From Methylocystis heyeri (lineage in GTDB: Bacteria; Pseudomonadota; Alphaproteobacteria; Rhizobiales; Beijerinckiaceae): a stretch of DNA of 64,000 bases. Below the pieces are notes generated by a model, which was given only the letters and a program-made list of their open reading frames with translations, did no database searches and was not told the origin of the DNA. The stretch spans positions 248,001 to 312,000 of the forward strand of contig NZ_CP046052.1 in NCBI RefSeq assembly GCF_004802635.2, in the 5' to 3' direction. Below are positions 15,554-23,461 of the stretch, piece after piece. Position numbers and translations under genes: made by a program. The first letter of the stretch is position 1. Each line of letters starts with the position of its first letter.

Positions 15554-15901
15554 TACTTTTCCCCGGAAAAAAGGGTCCAAGCGAACGCCCCGGATTATGG
15601 GACGAAACCTGCGGACGCCGCGTCGAGAGGCGCGACGCGTCTTACGGCCGCTATATATCAACGGCCAAGTTGCGGTCGCAAGTATAAAATTGGTAGAATT
15701 GCAAGTATCATGACCTCTAAATATTACAAAACTTGTAGACCTATACAATAATTCTAGACTGTTGCGTTCCTGAAATCGGCTCGGCGCTTTCGGCCCGATG
15801 TTGGAGCGCGTTCGGTTCAAACGCAGTCGAACGGGCTCCAGATCTCATTGACGGAGCGTGTTCTTTTCCAAAAACCGCTTCGCACTTTTCGGGAACATGC
15901 T
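15554..15901 (-). promoter_or_regulatory. encapsulin upstream region: promoter candidates and direct repeats
   Basis: An AT-rich segment (15650-15750) in a GC-rich genome. On the minus strand TTGTAT (15748-15743) and TAATAT (15726-15721) are spaced 16 bases. A stronger -10, TATACT (15686-15681), has only a poor -35. Two direct copies of ATACTTGC (15708-15701 and 15685-15678), 23 bases apart or about two helical turns, overlap the second candidate and could bind an activator. The distal part is occupied by a composite repeat (15803-15901). No gene is seen here. Confidence 0.4.
15803..15901 (+). repeat. composite palindromic repeat, copy 3 (A-spacer-B)
   Basis: Repeat A (GGAGCGCGTTCGG...GAACGGGCTCC, 15803-15839), a spacer ending TTGAC, and repeat B (GGAGCGTGTTC...GAACATGCTC, 15853-15901). 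It abuts the stop of the XRE-cupin gene and may act as its transcript end. Confidence 0.75.
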
Positions 15902-16540
15902 CTAGGCGCAGGCGCCGAAGCCCGTTTCGTAGGACATCACGAGATAAATTATCGCGGGTACGACGCCGAGGTTGCGATAGCTGTGCGGAACGTCCGCGAG
16001 AAAATCAGCGGCGTCGCCTTCGTCGAGCTGAACGGCGGGTTCCCTGCCCACGACGATCTCCACCGCCCCTTTGGCGACGATGACATTTTCCTTGGTTCCG
16101 GGGGCATGCGCCTCGGCGTGCTCGAGATGGCCGGGGCCGATGGTTATTTCGTAGAACTCGACCGGGCGTTGGCCGTCGAACGCGAACAGGGGGCGCGAAA
16201 CGAAACGGCCTTCGCTGGAAGAGATGGAGCGAAGCGCGCTTCTTCTGACGATGCGCACGCCCTGCCGCTGCTTCGAGGCGACGAGGCTGCCGAACGGAAC
16301 GCCGAGAGCGTTCGCTATCCGCCAGAGCCGATCGATCGTCGGAGCCTCCGAGCCGGATTCGATTCGCCTCAGTTCGTCCTCGTCGAGGCCGGTCAATTCG
16401 GTCAGGCGCTTCAGCGAGCGGTTCTCGCGCCCGATCAACCCCTGCAATCGTTCCGATACGAGCGCCGCGAGCGCATCCGCATCTCGCGCGCCGGGGCTGC
16501 GACGATGCCGGGTCCTGGTGGGTTGATCTGGCGTTTCCAT
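15902..16540 (-). CDS. XRE-family regulator with C-terminal cupin domain
   Basis: 212 residues from ATG 16540. An N-terminal lambda-repressor-type helix-turn-helix (LVSERLQGLIGREN, LTELTGLDEDELRRIESGSEAPTI split over about residues 26-75) is followed by a cupin barrel (about 125-210) with EFYEITIGPGHLEHAEAHAPGT and FLADVPHSYRNLG. Regulators of this type often sense small amino-acid-related ligands such as cysteine or taurine derivatives. It lies upstream of the encapsulin operon in the same direction, separated by a repeat and a promoter-like region, and is a candidate direct regulator of it. Confidence 0.85.
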   Translation of the reverse strand: METPDQPTRTRHRRSPGARDADALAALVSERLQGLIGRENRSLKRLTELTGLDEDELRRIESGSEAPTIDRLWRIANALGVPFGSLVASKQRQGVRIVRRSALRSISSSEGRFVSRPLFAFDGQRPVEFYEITIGPGHLEHAEAHAPGTKENVIVAKGAVEIVVGREPAVQLDEGDAADFLADVPHSYRNLGVVPAIIYLVMSYETGFGACA

Positions 16541-16809
16541 TTGATAAAGTCCGTCATCCAAGAGTGATATGCTAGGGGCAAACCAGCTCTGGGTCAAGCG
16601 CGGCCGCATTCTGCGGTGGGCCCCTCAATCTGATTTATCCTGGTAGAATACCATTATGTAATAAATACTTATGAATAACCTTGGCTAGGCGAGCCTGGGC
16701 GTCGGGCCAGTTGGTTCTGACTCTGGGCTATTACAATAATATATCTATACACTAGGAAAATGGACTGCTATCCTTGGTCGTCACGCTTACCGCAAACAGG
16801 TTGAAACCA

Positions 16810-17307
16810 ATGACGCCCAAGCTGTTGTTTTCGTCTTTCGTGTCGGTCGCCCTGCTTTCCTCGCTCCCGGCGCCCGCCCAGGCTGAACTGCCGTCCATAA
16901 AGATCCTGTCGGCGCAGGCCGCGTTGACGATCGGCCAGGCCGCCTATGACGCCTGCGTGCAGCAGGGCTATCACGTGTCGGTGACCGTGGTCGGCGGCGA
17001 GGGGCAGGTCGTCCTCGGCCTTCGCGGCGACGGCTCTTCGCCGCACACCCTCGAAAACAGCCAGCGCAAGGCCTACACCGCTCGAACCTTTCGGGTGTCG
17101 TCGGGCGAATTCGCCCAGCGCGTGAAGGACAATCCCACTTCGGGCCAGGCGCATCTCGCCGGTGTGATCGCCATTCAGGGCGGCTTGCCGATCAAATTGG
17201 GAGACGCCGTGATTGGAGCTGTCGGCGTCTCCGGCGCGCCCGGCGGCGAAAAAGACGAAGCCTGCGCGAAAGCCGGCATCGACAAGGCCGTCGATCAACT
17301 CAAGTGA
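16810..17307 (+). CDS. exported GlcG/HbpS-like (heme-binding family) protein
   Basis: 165 residues from ATG 16810, with a signal peptide (MTPKLLFSSFVSVALLSSLPAPAQA). The mature part is one GlcG/HbpS domain (PF03928): ALTIGQAAYDACVQQGYHVSVTVV, KAYTARTFRVSSGEF and a Gly-rich GGLPIKLGDAVIGAVGVSGAPGGEKDEAC. Members bind haem or act in oxidative-stress sensing, while others have no known ligand. An upstream TTG would extend the protein by 12 residues ahead of the signal peptide and is less likely. It lies 132 bases before the serine acetyltransferase gene in the same direction and divergent from the encapsulin side. Confidence 0.85.
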   Translation: MTPKLLFSSFVSVALLSSLPAPAQAELPSIKILSAQAALTIGQAAYDACVQQGYHVSVTVVGGEGQVVLGLRGDGSSPHTLENSQRKAYTARTFRVSSGEFAQRVKDNPTSGQAHLAGVIAIQGGLPIKLGDAVIGAVGVSGAPGGEKDEACAKAGIDKAVDQLK

Positions 17308-17439
17308 TTTGGTCGGGGACGCGCCGGGCCGGGATCGGCGGACCGTGGGCTTCGATCGCGTTGCTCTCTCGCGGCGCGGCGCGTCCCGAAGCCCAATCAT
17401 TGAGAACCGGATGCGCCCCATCTGCTGCGGAGACAATGA

Positions 17440-18387
17440 ATGACGAGGCATGTAGAACCGCATGCTTTAAAGGAAGAGGGGATCGCTCTCGCGGAGATCG
17501 TGGCTGCGCTGCGGGCTTTGCGCCGGAGCTCCCAGCGATCGCGCTACAGCAATGGCGTGGTGCCGCGTTTGCCTTCGCGCGAGGCGATCCTCGAGATCGT
17601 CGAAAGTCTGGTCGGCGTTCTTTTTCCCCGGCATTTCGGGGCTCCGGACGTGAGCGAGGAGAGCGTCGACGGCTATCTGATCTATAAGCTGGACGCGGCG
17701 CTGAGGTCTTTGCAGGAACAGGTGAGGCTGGAGCTCGACCTGTTCGGCGAGGGAGGCCACGCCACCGCGGCGGCGCGACAGGCCAAGGCCGAGGAAGTCG
17801 TCCGCGTTTTCGCCCGCTCCTTGCCGCGATTGCGAGCCGTGCTCGACACCGACATTCGCGCCGCTTTCGACGGCGATCCGGCGGCGAGAAGCATAGACGA
17901 AGTGGTCTTCTGCTATCCCGGCGTCGCGGCGGTCATCAGGCATCGTCTCGCGCATGAGCTTTACGCGCTGGGCGTGCGAATGCTCGCGCGCATCGTGAGC
18001 GAGATCGCGCATTCGCAGACCGGCATAGACATTCATCCGGGCGCGCAGATCGGCGAAAGCTTTTTCATCGATCACGGAACCGGCGTCGTGATCGGCGAAA
18101 CCGCCCGCATCGGCAAGGGCGTCAGGATTTATCAGGCGGTCACGCTGGGAGCCAAGCGCTTCGAGCAGGACGGGGCCGGCGCGCTCGTCAAGGGACAGCC
18201 GAGACACCCGATCGTCGAAGACGACGTGGTGATTTACGCCGGCGCTACGGTTCTGGGGCGGATCACCATCGGGCGAGGCTCCTCCATAGGCGGCAATGTC
18301 TGGCTCACCCATAGCGTGCCGCCGGGAAGCAACATAACCCAGGCCAAAGCCTGCGTCGAAACCTTCGGCGACGGCTCAGGGATTTGA
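17440..18387 (+). CDS. epsC: serine O-acetyltransferase (EpsC/SrpH type)
   Basis: 315 residues. The N-terminal helical part is followed by FDGDPAARSIDEVVFCYPGVAAVIRHRLAHELY and a left-handed beta-helix of hexapeptide repeats from about residue 190 (GIDIHPGAQIGESFFIDHGTGVVIGETARIGKGVRIYQAVTLGAK in overlapping repeats). It matches the long serine acetyltransferases SrpH/EpsC rather than short CysE. It makes O-acetylserine from serine and acetyl-CoA, the precursor for cysteine. Co-occurrence of serine acetyltransferase with family 2A encapsulin and its desulfurase is a known association, so this gene probably supplies the cysteine that the compartment consumes. GGAG lies 9 bases upstream of the ATG. 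Confidence 0.92.
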   Translation: MTRHVEPHALKEEGIALAEIVAALRALRRSSQRSRYSNGVVPRLPSREAILEIVESLVGVLFPRHFGAPDVSEESVDGYLIYKLDAALRSLQEQVRLELDLFGEGGHATAAARQAKAEEVVRVFARSLPRLRAVLDTDIRAAFDGDPAARSIDEVVFCYPGVAAVIRHRLAHELYALGVRMLARIVSEIAHSQTGIDIHPGAQIGESFFIDHGTGVVIGETARIGKGVRIYQAVTLGAKRFEQDGAGALVKGQPRHPIVEDDVVIYAGATVLGRITIGRGSSIGGNVWLTHSVPPGSNITQAKACVETFGDGSGI

Positions 18388-18401
18388 AGCGGCTTCGCGC
18401 A

Positions 18402-18485
18402 GTCATTGCGAGGAGCGTAAGCTCCACGGCAACCCAGAGGGACTGGCGCGGATCTGGATCGCGTCGCCTTCAGCTCGCGGATGAC
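18402..18485. repeat. degenerate palindromic repeat (GTCATTGCGAG...CTCGCGGATGAC)
   Basis: Begins GTCATTGCGAGGAGCG and ends CTCGCGGATGACG, with CCCAGAG...CTGGATCGC inside. This resembles the widespread alphaproteobacterial element GTCATTGCGAGCGAAGC...GCAATGAC with decay. It lies between the convergent serine acetyltransferase and alpha-glucosidase genes. Confidence 0.5.
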
Positions 18486-18553
18486 GGCGAATGGATCAGT
18501 CGTAACTCGTACGATATGACTTTGGCGCATCAGGAGAGCGCCGCGCCTTGGTT

Positions 18554-20143
18554 TTAGGCTTGCAGAATCAGTCCCTCATTGGGGCGCAGCTCGACCATCC
18601 CGCCGGCGCATTCTCCCCCACGATCGCCATGGGTGGAAATCGCGACGACGGCTCCGACGTCGTCCGGAAGTCGCCATGTCCGCGGCTGGTTCGAAAAATT
18701 CAGCGCGATGAAAAAACGTTCGCCGTCTTGCGCGCGCTCATAGGCGAGCACGTCTTCGTCCTTTGAAAGCAGCCGCCAATCCCCGACGCAGAGCGCCAAA
18801 TGCGCGCGCCGGCAATGCAACAATTTGCGCACCAGGAGCAGGATGGAGGTATCATCCAGTTTCATGCGCGCGACATTGCGCTTTTCCCAATCTTCCGTGA
18901 GCGGCAGCCACGGTTCATGCGCAGAAAAGCCGGCGTGAGGCGAGGCGTCCCATTGCATCGGGGTGCGGGACGGATCGCGCCCGACTCCGGCATCGGGTTC
19001 GCGTTTGGCCCAGGGGTCTTGAATCCGCTCCGGCGGAACCGCGACGCGCGCGAGACCGAGTTCGTCGCCATAATAGAGCGTCGGCGTGCCGCGCAGCGTC
19101 AACAGCAGCATGGCGGCGATGCGGGCCTGCTCGTCTCCGACGCGGGCGGCGACGCGCGGCCGGTCGTGATTGCTGAGGACCCAGTTGGGCCAGCCTCCGT
19201 GCGTCTCGCGCAGCGCCTCTTCGTAGCGCTCCACGATATCCGCGATTTCCCGCGCGTTCCATGGCGTATTCAAAAGCTGGAAATTAAACGGCAGATGCGC
19301 GCCGCGGAGATTTTCGCCGTAATAGGCGACGAGGCGTTCGATAGGCAGATAGATTTCTCCGATGAGGACGCGGTCATCGAATGCGTCGACCACTGTGCGC
19401 ATCTCGGCGACGACCTCATGCACTTCCGGCTGGTCCTCCGAATAAAGCGCGAGCAGCCGTTCGATCCCGGGTCGATCCTGGGTCCAATCCGGATTTGGAG
19501 GGTTATCGCGGAAGGCGGCGTCCTTCATCAGATGCCACATCACATCGACGCGAAAGCCGTCCACGCCGCGTCGCAGCCAGAAGCGCATCACGTCATGGAT
19601 CGCGGCGCGAACCTGCGGATTGCGCCAGTTTAGATCGGGCTGCTCGGCCAAATAGGCGTGATAGTAATATTGGCGGGTGTTTTCATCCCAGCTCCAGGCC
19701 CCGCCGCCGAAATGGCTGAGCCAATTGTTGGGCGGCGCGCCGTCGGGCTTGGCGTCGCGCCAGATATACCAATCGCGCTTGGGGCTGTTCCTGGAGCGCC
19801 GGCTTTCCGTAAACCAGGGATGGGCTATCGAGGTGTGGTTCGGCACGAGATCGAGGATGATCTTCAAGCCCTTCGCGTGAGCGTCGCGGACGAGTTCGTC
19901 GAATTCGGCCAGGGAGCCGAACATCGGGTCTACGCCGCAGTAGTCCGAGACGTCATAGCCGAAGTCCGCCATCGGTGAGGGATAGATCGGGGAAATCCAG
20001 ATCGCCTCGACGCCGAGCCAGACGAGGTGATCCAGCCGGCGCCGCAGGCCGCGAAGATCGCCCACGCCGTCGCCGCTCGAATCCTGGAACGAGCGCGGAT
20101 AGACCTGATAGACGACCCCGGATTTCCACCACGCGAAACGCAT
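18554..20143 (-). CDS. GH13 alpha-glucosidase
   Basis: 529 residues with all GH13 signatures: YQVYPRSFQDSSGDGVGDL at the start, LDLVPNHTS, nucleophile D200 in GFRVDVMWH, acid/base E263 in LIGEIYLP and D327 in LSNHDRPR. The QDSSGDGVGDL signature and overall length match intracellular alpha-glucosidase/oligo-1,6-glucosidase enzymes acting on alpha-1,4 or alpha-1,6 oligosaccharides, maltose or sucrose. There is no signal peptide. It is divergent from the GH42-galK-galT operon with 179 bases between the starts, suggesting joint control of disaccharide use. Confidence 0.92.
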   Translation of the reverse strand: MRFAWWKSGVVYQVYPRSFQDSSGDGVGDLRGLRRRLDHLVWLGVEAIWISPIYPSPMADFGYDVSDYCGVDPMFGSLAEFDELVRDAHAKGLKIILDLVPNHTSIAHPWFTESRRSRNSPKRDWYIWRDAKPDGAPPNNWLSHFGGGAWSWDENTRQYYYHAYLAEQPDLNWRNPQVRAAIHDVMRFWLRRGVDGFRVDVMWHLMKDAAFRDNPPNPDWTQDRPGIERLLALYSEDQPEVHEVVAEMRTVVDAFDDRVLIGEIYLPIERLVAYYGENLRGAHLPFNFQLLNTPWNAREIADIVERYEEALRETHGGWPNWVLSNHDRPRVAARVGDEQARIAAMLLLTLRGTPTLYYGDELGLARVAVPPERIQDPWAKREPDAGVGRDPSRTPMQWDASPHAGFSAHEPWLPLTEDWEKRNVARMKLDDTSILLLVRKLLHCRRAHLALCVGDWRLLSKDEDVLAYERAQDGERFFIALNFSNQPRTWRLPDDVGAVVAISTHGDRGGECAGGMVELRPNEGLILQA

Positions 20144-20322
20144 GTTCGATCCTCGAAATTTCCCTTGAGCGCAGACTATGGCCGGCGCTTTACAGAAATA
20201 AGAGGCGCGGAACGCCCAGGGCGACTTCGTTAAACGCTCGTCATGAAGCCGTCAGAAACTCGCGCCGACTCGCGGCCTGGAGTGTCGAATCCAGTCGCGA
20301 CAACCGGGCGGAGCGCGAAAAC

Positions 20323-22299
20323 TTGACGATCAAACAAAGGCTTGGCGTATGCTATTACCCTGAACAGTGGCCGCGGTCGTTTTGGGCCGAAGATGCGCGA
20401 AGAATGCGTGAAATCGGCATCGCCGTCGTTCGCATCGGAGAATTCGCCTGGTCGCGATTGGAGCCGAGGGAAGGCTTTTATCAGTTCGATTGGCTCGCCG
20501 GCGCCCTGGAAATATTGCATCGCGCGGGGCTCGAGGTCGTCCTCGGCACGCCGACGGCCACGCCGCCCAAATGGCTGGTGGACAAAATGCCCGATATGGC
20601 GCCGCTCGGCGCCGACGGCGCGCCGCGCAAATTCGGTTCGCGGCGGCATTATTGTTTCAGTCACGAAGGCTACGCCCGCGAATGCGATCGGATCGTCGAA
20701 GCCCTCGCCTGCGCCTTTGGAGAGCATCCCGCCGTCGTCGGCTGGCAGACCGACAATGAATATGGCTGCCACGACACGGTCGAGAGCTACTCGATCGCCG
20801 CCCGAGACGCGTTTCGCAAATGGTGCAGGTCGAAATACGAAACCACGGAAGCCCTCAACCGCGCATGGGGCAATGTCTTCTGGTCGATGGAACTCGGAAG
20901 CTTCGACGAAATCGAGCTTCCCAATCTGACGGTGACCGAGCCGAATCCCTCGCATCTCCTGGACTTCAAGCGCTTTTCATCCGATCAGGTCGTAGCGTTC
21001 AACCGCCGTCAGGTGGAAATCATACGCAATCACTCGCCGGGCCGCGCCATTCTTCATAATTTCATGGGGGCCTTCGACGCCTTCGACCATTATGCGGTGG
21101 GGGCAGATCTCGACATGGCCGCCTGGGACAGCTACCCGCTCGGTTTTCTCGAACGCAGCCGCCACAGCGACGAATTCAAGACCCGCTACATGCGCCTCGG
21201 CGATCCGGATTTTCAGGCTTTCCATCACGACCTTTATCGCTCCTGCGGTCGGGGGCGCTGGCAGGTGATGGAGCAGCAGCCCGGCGCCGTGAACTGGGGC
21301 GCGTGGAACCCGGTTCCCGCCCCTGGCGCGGTCCGGCTCTGGACTTACGAGGCCTTTGCGGCGGGAGCGGAGGTCGTCAGTTTTTTCCGCTGGCGGCAGG
21401 CGCCTTTCGCGCAGGAGCAAATGCATGAGGGCCTGCTCCTGCCCAACAGCGAGCCCAACGAAGCTTATTTCGTCGCCGGCGAAATCGCGCAGGAGCTGAA
21501 TCGGATGGAGGCGCGGGCCGAAAGCGCGCGCGCTCCCATAGCGCTGGCATTCGATTACGAGAGCGCCTTCGCCTGGCGCATTCAGCCGCAGGGACAGGAC
21601 TTCTCCTATTTCGATCTCGTGAGCGCCTTCTATCGCGCGCTTCGCAAGCTCGGGCTTTCGATCGACGTCGTTCCCCCAGCGCCGGAAGAGATGAAAGGGC
21701 GCAAGATGATCCTTGCGCCGGGCTTGTTCGCCGCCCGTCCCGAACTCGCGGCGGCGATGGCGCAAAGCGGCGCGCTCGTCCTGCTCGGGCCGAGATCGGG
21801 GTCTAAAACGAAGGATTTTCAGATCCCCCTCGCGCTTCCGCCCGGAGATTTCGGAAGTTTGCTCGGGGTAAAGGTCCGCCGGGTCGAGAGCCTGCGGCCA
21901 GGGGTCGCCCTTGCGATCCGGGACCTGCCGGGAGCGCATTTTTCGGGCTGGCGCGAATTTATTGCGCTCGGCGAGGAAGCCGAGGCTGCGCTCTGCTGCG
22001 AGGACGGCGAGGTCGCGCTTTCGAGGCGCGATAATTTCTATTATCTTTCGGGGAATCCCAACGACGAGTTGCTCGATGCGCTGCTGAGGCGGTTGCTGGC
22101 GCAAGCCGGAGCGGACATAATCGATTTGCCGCAGGATATAAGGGTCCGGGACAACGGCCCTCTGCGATATGTGTTCAACTATGGGTCGGAGCCAGCCGAC
22201 ATATCGGAAATCGCCGGCGACGCGGTTTTTCTTCTGGGCGGCAAAACCCTCGATCCCTGCGGCGTCGCCGCTTTCATGCGCAAAGACGAAGCCGAATGA
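20323..22299 (+). CDS. GH42 beta-galactosidase
   Basis: 658 residues from TTG 20323, preceded by GGAG ten bases upstream. The sequence from GVCYYPEQWP onwards is co-linear with GH42 enzymes, so the upstream extension of the frame is non-coding. The acid/base E146 (WQTDNEYGCHD) and nucleophile E317 (WQVMEQQPG) are present, and Cys residues of the usual zinc site are not obvious. It hydrolyses terminal beta-galactosides in the cytoplasm. Its stop overlaps the galK start (ATGA), so galactose released would be fed directly to GalK and GalT. Confidence 0.92.
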   Translation: MTIKQRLGVCYYPEQWPRSFWAEDARRMREIGIAVVRIGEFAWSRLEPREGFYQFDWLAGALEILHRAGLEVVLGTPTATPPKWLVDKMPDMAPLGADGAPRKFGSRRHYCFSHEGYARECDRIVEALACAFGEHPAVVGWQTDNEYGCHDTVESYSIAARDAFRKWCRSKYETTEALNRAWGNVFWSMELGSFDEIELPNLTVTEPNPSHLLDFKRFSSDQVVAFNRRQVEIIRNHSPGRAILHNFMGAFDAFDHYAVGADLDMAAWDSYPLGFLERSRHSDEFKTRYMRLGDPDFQAFHHDLYRSCGRGRWQVMEQQPGAVNWGAWNPVPAPGAVRLWTYEAFAAGAEVVSFFRWRQAPFAQEQMHEGLLLPNSEPNEAYFVAGEIAQELNRMEARAESARAPIALAFDYESAFAWRIQPQGQDFSYFDLVSAFYRALRKLGLSIDVVPPAPEEMKGRKMILAPGLFAARPELAAAMAQSGALVLLGPRSGSKTKDFQIPLALPPGDFGSLLGVKVRRVESLRPGVALAIRDLPGAHFSGWREFIALGEEAEAALCCEDGEVALSRRDNFYYLSGNPNDELLDALLRRLLAQAGADIIDLPQDIRVRDNGPLRYVFNYGSEPADISEIAGDAVFLLGGKTLDPCGVAAFMRKDEAE

Positions 22300-23459
22300 A
22301 AATGGCGGTCGAGCTTGCTTCGGCGTTTCAACGCCGCTTCGGGGCTGCGCCGAGGATCATCCGGGCGCCCGGCCGCGTCAATGTGATCGGCGAACACACC
22401 GATTACAACGACGGCTTCGTGCTGCCGGCGGCGATAGAGCTTGCCACCTACGCCGCCATAGCGCCGCGGCCGGATCGACGGCTCGTCGTGCATTCCATCG
22501 CCTTTGCGGAAACGCTCGAGTTGGACCTCGACGACCCCGCGCCGATCGCGCTCGGGAACTGGGGCGATTATATTCGCGGCGTCGTGACGGAGCTGCAGAA
22601 GCTGGAGCGGATCGGGGGCGCGAATATCATGCTCGGCGGCGATTTGCCGTTCGGGGCCGGGCTTTCCGCCTCGGCGGCGCTGGAGGTCGCGGTCGGGTTC
22701 GCGTTGTCTCTCAATTCCGGCGCACCGGTCGACAGGACGCAGCTCGCCCTGTTGTGCCAGCGCGCCGAGAATGATTTCGTCGGGCTGCAATGCGGCATAA
22801 TGGATCAATTCATTTCCTGTTGCGGCAGGGAGGGCAGCGCCTTGCTGCTCGATTGCCGCCGTCTCGAGGCGCGGCCTGCGCCGATCGGCGCCGACGCCCG
22901 GCTGGTGATCTGCGACACGACGATCCGTCACCAATTGGCTTCCAGCGCCTATAATGAAAGACGAGAGGAGTGCCGCCAAGCGGTCTCAATTCTGTCTTCG
23001 GTCATTCCCGGCGTAACGGCGCTGCGCGACGTCACGGTTCAGCAGTTCGAGCGCCATGAGGCTTTGCTTCCAGAACCAATTCGCCGCCGCGCCCGGCATG
23101 TCGTCACCGAAAACGAACGGACGTTGCAGGCGGCGGCCGCATTGGAAGCGGGGGATATGGAGGAATGCGGCAGGCTCATGAACCAGTCGCATCGCTCATT
23201 GGCGGAGGATTACGAGGTCAGTTGCCCGGAGGCCGATGTGATGGTGAGGCTGGCGCAGGCGGTTTCGGGCGTTTTCGGCGCCAGGATGACTGGCGGCGGC
23301 TTCGGCGGATGCGTGGTGAGCCTCGTCCGCGCCGGCGAGGTCGAGCGCTTCATCGGTTCCGTCGGCGAAGGCTACCGCAGCGCCACCGGCCTCGAGCCGA
23401 GAATCTTCTGCTCTGCGCCTTCCGCGGGCGTCGGCGAAATTTCGATCGAAGCGCCATAG
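22296..23459 (+). CDS. galK: galactokinase
   Basis: 387 residues of the GHMP kinase family. Motif 1 RAPGRVNVIGEHTDYNDGF is the galactokinase signature, motif 2 LPFGAGLSASAAL binds the ATP phosphates, the catalytic Asp lies in GIMDQF and motif 3 is ARMTGGGFGGC. It phosphorylates galactose at C1. Its ATG overlaps the stop of the beta-galactosidase gene and the next gene starts two bases after its stop, a tight operon. Confidence 0.95.
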   Translation: MKMAVELASAFQRRFGAAPRIIRAPGRVNVIGEHTDYNDGFVLPAAIELATYAAIAPRPDRRLVVHSIAFAETLELDLDDPAPIALGNWGDYIRGVVTELQKLERIGGANIMLGGDLPFGAGLSASAALEVAVGFALSLNSGAPVDRTQLALLCQRAENDFVGLQCGIMDQFISCCGREGSALLLDCRRLEARPAPIGADARLVICDTTIRHQLASSAYNERREECRQAVSILSSVIPGVTALRDVTVQQFERHEALLPEPIRRRARHVVTENERTLQAAAALEAGDMEECGRLMNQSHRSLAEDYEVSCPEADVMVRLAQAVSGVFGARMTGGGFGGCVVSLVRAGEVERFIGSVGEGYRSATGLEPRIFCSAPSAGVGEISIEAP

Positions 23460-23461
23460 AA

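Noticed and set aside
15554-15820. N-terminal extension of the encapsulin reading frame to 15820
   Set aside because: The extra 89 residues are AT-rich-encoded, match no shell sequence and cover the promoter-like region; the SrpI-like N-terminus begins at 15553.
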